From: Falciphora oryzae
Lineage: Eukaryota > Ascomycota > Sordariomycetes > Magnaporthales > Magnaporthaceae
DNA: 17,233 nt
Assembly: GCA_000733355.1 (NCBI GenBank)
Contig: JNVV01000062.1
Coordinates: 7,115-24,347, forward strand
Direction: 5' to 3'
The translations under genes were made by a program, and so were the position numbers. The notes under the pieces are model-generated. The model was not told where the DNA came from, made no database searches, and saw nothing but the letters and a program-made list of their open reading frames with translations. Below are positions 10,781 to 17,233 of the stretch, piece after piece (position 1 is the first letter of the stretch; every line of letters begins with the position of its first letter).

Positions 10781-10968
10781 GGGTTGGGCCCATTGTTCGG
10801 GTTGATCGATCGATCAATCTGTTGGGCCAGACCCTGTCGCTTCAAGACGACCATGGCACGGAAAGGAGAAGCTTCCTCCATCCACGGGGGGAAAACGGCC
10901 CGACAGGAGAAAGCCGGAGGATCTGTGGCTAGGTACTCCGTCGACTAGCTAGGGTTGGGCTCATGGTT
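10781..10968. repeat. Dispersed imperfect 17-bp repeat (two copies)
   Basis: GGGTTGGGCCCATTGTT at 10781-10797 and GGGTTGGGCTCATGGTT at 10952-10968 differ at two positions. They are about 170 bp apart and in the same orientation. There is no known function. Confidence 0.6.
10802..10817. repeat. 16-bp perfect palindrome of GATC units
   Basis: TTGATCGATCGATCAA is identical to its own reverse complement. A related GATCGATC lies 35 bp to the left (10771-10778). Each copy is followed by a variant of ATCTG(GG)TTGGGCC, so the two form an imperfect direct repeat. Confidence 0.85.
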
Positions 10969-11579
10969 GTTGGGCTGTTCCAAGAGATGATGGTGGCCAA
11001 CGATGGGCGATACTGAGGCGGGCCGTTTGCCGCCATAGATTCCATTGCACATGTCTAGATCATCGAAGGGATGTCTTTGCTTGCGCGAGGGTGTGGTTAT
11101 GTAGCAATACCCAACAGAAAACCGAGCCGGAGACTTTTCTCGTTTGCCCAGCGCATCAATATCACATGCCGCCAGGCATGTCACTTTCTGTTCATCACAA
11201 CCCGCCTGCAGTCAGAGAGATGTTCCCCGAAGCGGTTGTCCCTTGTCCTCTTCGGCAAAGAGGATTCGCGAAGTCCTAGGTAGGGCAGGTCCGCGCAATT
11301 TTTCCAAGCCGCCGGAAGCGAGGAGGGCCGAGTCCCAGCCGGCCACTTGGTAGCGGCGGAGGGTGCCTTGGAAAGGTTGCATCCATCAGGCACCGAAGCA
11401 CTTGCCCCATCAATTGCCGATGACCGTTGCCTTGCGGGCCGCGGACGATAGATGCCGCCGCCAAGACGACGCTGATAGAGTGTGTGTGCATGTGGCGCGT
11501 TTCCTTTCCTTCTTTCTCCTCCCTTTTATCCTATCCGAGTAACCCGAGCCTTGGCCCGTTTCTGGCGCGAAGCGGCGGG

Positions 11580-11598
11580 AAAAAAAAAAAAAAAAAAA
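11580..11598. repeat. Poly(A) tract, 19 nt
   Basis: An uninterrupted run of 19 A, directly after a GC-rich stretch ending GCGGCGGG. Confidence 0.9.
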
Positions 11599-11864
11599 GC
11601 GCAGCCATCGTCAGCTTCTAAGACAAAAAGTGAGAAGGCAGGGTGGAGGATAAAAAGAAGTGGGTCTAAATCGCTCAACTTGGTTCGGGATAGAGGGCGA
11701 GTGGAACCACTGCCACCCACACCAGCCCACACCAACCAATGCCGAATCAGGCAACCGTTCCTGTCGATCCCTAGCTCGCCTCGGGCCCGCTACCGGCCCA
11801 GCGAGTGCCTGCCCCTTGCAGCTGACGAAAGGCGGGTAAGTGGGCGCGGATCCATCGGGGCTGC

Positions 11865-11888
11865 TTTTTTTTTTTTTTTTTTTTTTTT
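11865..11888. repeat. Poly(T) tract, 24 nt
   Basis: An uninterrupted run of 24 T, the longest homopolymer in the window. It lies 266 bp after the poly(A) tract at 11580-11598, so the two face each other as A-tract and T-tract. Confidence 0.9.
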
Positions 11889-12389
11889 GCCATGAGCTCG
11901 TGCTGGGGCCCGCCTGCTGCTGACACTGAGGTGCTGGTACGCGCGCGCATTTGCCAGTCGCATGTGCAGTTGGGCGGCGCGGTAAGCAAACACGCGCCAG
12001 CATTGGGCGAGTGCGAGCGCATTCCTCCACAGGTGGCCCGCAGACTCTGCCGGCATCGGCATCTCACTGCTGTCTTGTCAGCTATTCTTGTCTATGCTTC
12101 AGACGCCCTTTCGCCCCTGCTGTTGCTCCGCTCTCTCCGCCGCGTCTGACGAGTGGGGAAGAATGGCAGAAGACAGAATTGGAAGCAGAAAGAAACGGTT
12201 CAGCCGTCCTGTGGTTCCGATCCTTTTCTCTGGCAAAGGCTGGCCTCAGGCTCGCGACCGATGACGCGCCATCAGCAGCCCCAACAAGGACGGTGGAGGC
12301 TTGCTGGTAAGTGAGGGTGGCGGCGGCGCGGTCTCTTTGCGGGAAGAAGCCCGTTGCTAGGTGAGTTGTTTCCCCCTTGTCTTTCCTGG

Positions 12390-12405
12390 CCAGCCAGCCA
12401 GCCAG
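12390..12405. repeat. (CCAG)4 microsatellite
   Basis: Four CCAG units followed by CCCC. Same motif family as the AGCC tract at 1518-1533. Confidence 0.8.
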
Positions 12406-13155
12406 CCCCTCCGCGGAACATCCGATCCTAGCTTTCGCGCAGGATGCAGTCATCGCACTGTCGGCGTCACTGTTCCTACGACTCGGGAGGGTCAGGCCCA
12501 GGAAGCGGCTGACAAACAAGATTATTCCAGGGGCGGTAGGCCGCGAAGCCACCCAGGCTACGGTGCCAGGCTGCGTGCAGCCGCACCTCTTCGGGTTCGT
12601 GGCCCTGAGGCCGCCATTGCATGGTCCAATCCAGAGCGCAAGGCCACCTCCTTCGGCGCTTTCGTATGCCCGTCCCAAGCACCAAGCACACCGGTCTTTT
12701 GTTCGCAGGCCAGCTGTCTCTGTCTCTTGTCTGGCACGCTTTGCACCTTGTGCACATGGACACACCGCACGGCAGACGGACTTGCAAGGGGTTGAGGGCT
12801 GTGGCCTGGCGAGCACGAGGTTCTGTTCTGCCGACACGTGGCAACACAACCACCACCGCCAAGGCCGTGCTCCTCTGTCTGCGGGGACAGGAGAGGAGCC
12901 GAGTCGGTCGTAAGTTATCCATTCTCCCGTGTGTTTCTTGTTTGGCTGGAATGAGGGGGTGGAGAGAGGCAGCAAGGCAGGCCTCAGGGGTCCTGTCCAG
13001 CCTTTCGTTTCTTTGGTCGCCGCGAGGGGCACAGCCTTGAATCCAGAAGGTTTGCGGCCCCACCAGGAACGCAACACGAACGAGCCGGCCCACAAGCAGG
13101 CCCCGCCAACCAGCAGAAGAGCAGGGAAACAGCGATCGAGAGACCGAAGAGAGAC

Positions 13156-13167
13156 AAAAAAAAAAAA
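13156..13167. repeat. Poly(A) tract, 12 nt
   Basis: A run of 12 A in the gene-poor block. Read on the minus strand it creates the Phe run inside the 388-codon open frame. Confidence 0.8.
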
Positions 13168-14062
13168 GCCTCGACCTCTGCCAGCCCACAACTCTAAACC
13201 CCACCATCGGCTTCTTGGCGGGGTGGTGCTGGGCGACCTGCCCCTCAATCCTCGTGCTCGTCAGTCAACACGGGCCGCGGGACGTGGGATGGGCAGATAG
13301 AATGTCGTGTCTGCCGGATTAGCAGATGCGCGGTAAGCAAGTCCTGGCCGAGCGGACGGGGCGCGATGGGGGATGGGTCAGACGCGTTGCCTTTGGCCCT
13401 CTCAGCGCCCGCCACGATGGATTCTGCCGCTGTCAGGTACCAGGCACCGCATGCAGGCCCTTGCCCAATAGGAGGCCAGAGATCGCTTCCGACCAGGAGC
13501 TGACATGCAGCCTGCTAATTCTGAATCCAACCACGCCCACCCGCGCTTTCCTTTGCGAGCGCCCAGCTTTGCTTTTACCCGATTGGCTTTTTTCATATTT
13601 TTTGTCCCCTTTTTACTGGGTCGGATGAGGAAAAGAAGAAAGAAAAAAATCTTTCCAGGGGCGTCATTCCAACTTGCCTTCTCCCTCGCTAACACCACCC
13701 ATCCCTTGTCGCCCCCTCCACCTTCTTTGACGCCTACTCACAAATCCTGTTGGGATTTTTGTTTCTTTCCTATTGCGTGCTCTGCCCACTCGCTGTGCTG
13801 AGCACTCTGCCCGCCATCCATGACGGATGCCCAGGCATGGTTCGGTACCCATCGCCGTGTTGGGAAGACTTGTAGCACTTGTGGGAGCCCAAGGCCCTGT
13901 AAGCTGCCTTTGGTACACGTGCCGCCTGTGGCGTGATGATGGCCCAGTGCTCCCTTTCCCATAGCCACTCTGCCTCGTCCTTCCACTTTGACAGGCCGTT
14001 TGGCTAGTCGCGGGCGGCTTTGGCTTATTTCAGTATCAGGACCAGCGCCAGGCCGTTCCCCA

Positions 14063-14081
14063 GACTAGCGAGTTGCTAGTC
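14063..14081. repeat. 7-bp inverted repeat with 5-nt spacer
   Basis: GACTAGC (14063-14069), spacer GAGTT, then GCTAGTC (14075-14081). It lies about 750 bp upstream of the secreted-protein ATG. It could be a binding site for a dimeric regulator or be chance. Confidence 0.5.
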
Positions 14082-14394
14082 GTCTTCGTCGAGATTGCCT
14101 CCTTTCCCACGCTACGTCTCAGATGAGAGCCTCGTCAACCCCTGTCTCGACCCTTCCAACTCGCCCCCGCCGGGGCTCCGTCATGGACTGGCGCCCCGGC
14201 TGCTCTGCTTTGCGCCGGATGTCCACACACCATGCGAGGGAAGGGTGGGCACACACCATGGGAGGAGACAGGCCCCTTCCGCCACCGCAGGCTAGAAAGG
14301 TTGTTCCCTCCCTGCCCGGCCCACCCTTCTCCCGGTGGGCCGTCTCCAGTCTCCCGTGCCATATCGGTCCGTGGCCTGGCCCACCCACCTCCTT

Positions 14395-14409
14395 GGTGGT
14401 GGTGGTGGT
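14395..14409. repeat. (GGT)5 trinucleotide repeat
   Basis: Five GGT units just upstream of the putative core promoter of the 14825 gene. CCACC shortly before them could pair with GGTGG. Confidence 0.8.
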
Positions 14410-14422
14410 CGAGGCTGCCCTT

Positions 14423-14824
14423 TCGTATAATAGCGGTCCCTCCCCCTCGGCCAGAAGCTGTAAACACGACTTTGTTTTAGATATCTCATCAACAACCTTC
14501 TTTTCCACCTCCACACTCCCTTGGGGAATCCTTTTATACACTCTCTTCCTTCCAACCAGAAGACAGATCTGTCGTCAAGAGCTAGGCTCACTCTTTTTCG
14601 CCTACCCAAGATCCAAAGGACGCACCAGGTCGCCCCCTTTTTGTCTCTTGACACTCGGACATTATCAACAATCTTTCGTCCTGCAGAGTAGCCTACGCCC
14701 AACCGCAGCTACACTATACCTCGGGTACATCGAGTACACAAACAACAAAAGGATCCCCCTTTTCAAAGGACTTTGGGCACTTTTCTCAACTTCTTTCCTG
14801 CACAACACCGGCAGCACTATCAAA
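14423..14824 (+). promoter_or_regulatory. Probable core promoter and 5' leader of the secreted-protein gene
   Basis: TATA-like elements occur at 14425-14430 (TATAAT) and 14533-14538 (TTATAC context). They are followed by C/T-rich stretches with CTCTCTTCCTTCC and a CA-rich segment (ACAAACAACAAAAGG) typical of fungal leaders. No ATG occurs on this strand between 14260 and the start codon at 14825, whose context TATCAAAATG has A at -3. This points to a long scanned leader. The transcription start is not determined, and a leader intron is possible. Confidence 0.5.
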
Positions 14825-15406
14825 ATGCAGTTCCTCAGCATTGCTGCCCTTTTGGCCGCCGCCGCCTCGGCCGTCGTGGCGGAGAACAAAGTCATCTTCA
14901 AGTCCATTGACGACGCGAACCGCACCGTCTACTTCACTCCCAACGCGGGCCTGGAGACCATCAAGCCCGTCGAGGTGCCCGCGGGCTCCACGGTCAACGT
15001 GACCATCCCGCACGGCTGGATCGGCAACTACTACTCGGTCACCGACGGCAAGCCCGACAAGCCCGGTATGCTCGGCGAGGTTGCCTTCAACGGCTGGAAC
15101 GACCTGACCTACTTTGACGTCTCGGCCATCGTCAACGCAAACGATCACGAGGGCGTCGCCGAGATGTGGCCCGCCGAGTCCCTCAAGCCCACCTCGGGCT
15201 GCCAGCTCTACCCCTGCAACAACGCCTACTACCGCTGGGACGACGTCCAGACCAAGGTCACCAAGGAGACAGAGCTCGTCACCACCCTGGGCAAGACGGG
15301 TTACGACGTCAAGAAGGGCGACAAGATCCGTGGCGCCGACGAAAATGGCAGCTTCGAGGGTTACACCGTCTACAAGCGCAGCTACGTCGAGGGCAAGTGG
15401 TTCTAA
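14825..15406 (+). CDS. Small secreted protein of a filamentous-fungal family, function uncertain
   Basis: Single-exon gene of 193 residues. Residues 1-19 (MQFLSIAALLAAAASAVVA) form a classic signal peptide, so the protein should be secreted. The mature part has only two cysteines, Cys126 and Cys131, five apart and likely to form one disulfide. N-glycosylation sequons are at Asn32 (NRT), Asn58 (NVT) and Asn174 (NGS). There is no hydrophobic tail that would suggest a GPI anchor. Aromatic and Gly motifs (GWIGNYYSV, GMLGEVAFNGWNDLTYFDVS) suggest a beta-rich fold. From memory, similar proteins in ascomycetes carry the label 'DNase1 protein', but I see no catalytic motif that supports nuclease activity, so I do not assign it. 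Third positions are almost all C or G, as in a highly expressed gene. The frame is open further upstream to 14123, but signal peptide and start context favour 14825. Confidence 0.88.
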   Translation: MQFLSIAALLAAAASAVVAENKVIFKSIDDANRTVYFTPNAGLETIKPVEVPAGSTVNVTIPHGWIGNYYSVTDGKPDKPGMLGEVAFNGWNDLTYFDVSAIVNANDHEGVAEMWPAESLKPTSGCQLYPCNNAYYRWDDVQTKVTKETELVTTLGKTGYDVKKGDKIRGADENGSFEGYTVYKRSYVEGKWF

Positions 15407-17233
15407 GCGGGAATCCCGCGGAAAAACGCCATGCCCTACATCGCGGACACAAAGCAAACTCCTTGGTTTGTGGCCCGGCCTGACGACTTTTATGACCCAC
15501 CCCTTTGCCTTTCTTAGTTCAACTTTTAGACATGGGCTGCTGCCGCAGCCTCTTACCCACTCTCCTTGTTTCTCTTCTTTTTCGACGTTCCGCGTGCCGC
15601 CTCGCGCGATCGTTTGGGAGATACCCCGCCGCTACAGTTCTGGACGCTTCTCGTCTCCCCTGTGTGCGCATTTCTTCTTTCAACCGCACTGGTCCTGGAA
15701 GGGTCGGCTTGGTTGGGGAAACAACAAACCACAATTTTGTCTTTTGGGTAACTATAGAGGAGGAAGCAAAAGCATGATGCGCCCACATTTTCCCACTGAG
15801 CGCTCTTGCACCTCAACAACTTTTCTTGTTTATTGTTTATTGTTTCTATTTACAGTTCCGCCTGACGTTGCACTTGCCCCTGGGTAATGTTTTGCGAAGG
15901 GTGAAATTGGTTTTCTGGGAAAATACCTTTACCCTTTATGACGCTCCTTGTCAGACCAATTTACCTTGTAACATTTTTACCATATTCTTCACTGTACATA
16001 TTTCGTCACCATTTCAAGCCATCATCTGGACCAATAGATCCGGATGGCTTGATTCCAGCAACAAAAACGCAATAGACCTGGATTCTTTGCCACCTTGGCT
16101 TGGTTCTTTCACACCTGGGCATGACTTCTAGCTACGGTTTCACGCTGTCTGCTGCGCCATGGTCCTCTCGAGCCTTCATTTCCTAAGGAGCGCGTGCGTG
16201 CGGCGGCAAGCAACAAAGCTTTGGTTTGATTATGGCGCGCCATTCAATCCATTGACCACTTCCTTCCGCGGCGCCATCTTTCAGGGGCCCCCCTTCATCT
16301 CCTGGCCCAGTAGCGCGGTTTTTAGATGTGGGCGGCGCGCCATGAAGGATTCAACGCCATGGGCCTAGAACCCCCTGATGGTCAATGCCTCTTTGCCAGG
16401 CCTAGCGCCCCGTCTTCAAACCCTAAGTGCCGCTCTCGCTTTCTTGACTCTGTTCGCGCCGAGACTGGTTGCTCCAAAACTTTGTTGCTGCACAGGAGGA
16501 ACCCGCGTTGCGCTCCTCGTCCTCCCACGGTGCTGTTGCTCGATGACGTGGTGGGCGGGGGACAATCACGTGCGTTTTGCTTCCTGTCCTGTTGTTTTGT
16601 TGTGAGTCCCAGCATTCTGCGTCGTCAGCGAATGACGCCGGAATTTGCACTAAACGCAGGCACTAGGGAAAAAAAGGGGGCTCCTAGCCTAGTGTTGGAT
16701 ATGCCCCAAGCCTGCGGTAGCTGCCCATCTTTTCCCCCCCGAGCCGCGCACGATGTGACGGAAGCAGATCCTTTTTTTCACCTTCGCTCAGCGGACTAGG
16801 CTACGACTGCCGACCATCCACCCCCGATTCATCCCTCCATCAGCCAGCAAGCTGATCTCTGACAGAGAAAGCGGACGCGAGGGTACACAAGGCACCCCGT
16901 CAGCCGGAAACGGGGACACACAAGACCGTGCAGCCGCGCCCTACATCTCGGTGTCGGTGATGCTGTGCAACATTCTCCGCCCCACGCATCCGGCAATAAT
17001 AGAACAAGTTCGTGCCCAGGGTGATCCCATCGTACACCCAACCCACAGCCCCTTGTTTAGTGTGGTATGACCAGAACATGCAGACTACGGCCGGAGTATT
17101 GCGGCACGGAAAGCCTGAAAACGCGGGACTCTTTCTTCGCGCGCCGAGCTAATGCAGCTCTCGGATGTGGGGGGAGACGGGACGAGGAGCGAAAAGTAGG
17201 GGAGGTACAGAGGTACATCAAGAGGAAAAAAGA
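15407..17233. other. 3' flank of the secreted-protein gene and intergenic sequence
   Basis: No convincing gene. The first 700 bp are more T-rich, with repeated TTTATTGTTTATTG near 15829-15842, and probably include the 3' UTR. Open frames beyond that are 60-157 codons, mutually overlapping and unlike proteins. GGCGCGCCAT occurs twice (16234-16243 and 16333-16342). The right edge may belong to the promoter or flank of a gene outside the window. Confidence 0.55.

Larger units (their letters stand above)
10129..14824. other. 4.7-kb gene-poor intergenic block
   Basis: Between the VPS54 stop and the secreted-protein start I see no supported gene. The longest open frame (minus strand, 13248-12082, 388 codons) is rich in Trp, Cys and Arg, lacks the strong C/G third-position bias of the real genes here, and shares its sequence with open frames in other phases. 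The block contains homopolymer tracts (11580-11598, 11865-11888, 13156-13167), (CCAG)4 at 12390-12405, a 16-bp palindrome at 10802-10817 with related repeats, a small inverted repeat at 14063-14081, and at its right end the promoter and leader of the 14825 gene. No tRNA or rRNA was found. Non-coding transcripts cannot be judged from sequence alone. Confidence 0.6.

Noticed and set aside
14123..14824. In-frame N-terminal extension of the secreted protein to 14123
   Set aside because: The added 234 residues are low-complexity translation of promoter and leader sequence, and would bury a perfect signal peptide.
14786..15457. 223-codon open frame on the minus strand covering the secreted-protein gene
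   Set aside because: It mirrors the plus gene and is rich in Val, Gly, Asp and Leu, as expected from the antisense of a strongly GC3-biased gene. It has no independent support.
16829..17041. 70-codon minus-strand frame near the right edge, and another frame there reading GWVYDGITLGTNLFYYC
   Set aside because: Short pieces that look faintly protein-like but do not extend, splice or match a family I recognise.
1..17233. Transposable elements, CRISPR arrays, phage or bacterial systems
   Set aside because: No transposase or reverse-transcriptase motifs, terminal repeats or regularly spaced repeats were seen, and the gene structures are fungal.

Overview
The window is nuclear DNA from a filamentous ascomycete (Pezizomycotina, most likely Sordariomycetes). 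The grounds are short spliceosomal introns of 67-128 nt with GTAAGT/GTATGT/GTACGA donors and CTGAC-type branch sites, a strong preference for C or G in third codon positions, and protein sequences that read as filamentous-fungal MCM5 and VPS54. I could not fix the genus. There are no prokaryotic features, rRNA genes, CRISPR arrays or recognisable transposons.

Layout from left to right. Positions 1-1298 (minus strand) hold the N-terminal 375 codons of a membrane-anchored cytochrome P450; its haem-binding end lies beyond position 1. Positions 1299-3249 are non-coding and contain tandem TATA elements for the P450 and several short repeats. Positions 3250-5689 (minus, four exons) encode a complete 720-residue MCM5, a subunit of the replicative MCM2-7 helicase. 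A 780-bp divergent promoter (5690-6469) separates it from VPS54 at 6470-10128 (plus, four exons, 1109 residues), the GARP tethering subunit for endosome-to-Golgi traffic. Positions 10129-14824 are a 4.7-kb stretch with no convincing gene. It holds homopolymer A/T tracts, small repeats and the promoter and leader of the last gene. Positions 14825-15406 (plus, single exon) encode a 193-residue secreted protein of a fungal family of uncertain function. The remaining 1.8 kb shows no supported gene.

The genes do not form a pathway. MCM5 and VPS54 are conserved housekeeping genes sharing a divergent promoter, flanked by accessory-type genes (a P450 and a small secreted protein) with large intergenic spaces. 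I found no clear new multigene system. The observations most worth a second look are the roughly 560-bp ATG-free region upstream of the secreted-protein gene, the 4.7-kb gene-poor block containing a 388-codon open frame without coding character, the 48-nt polypurine tract in the sense strand of MCM5 intron 3, and the candidate cell-cycle (MCB) site in the MCM5/VPS54 promoter.
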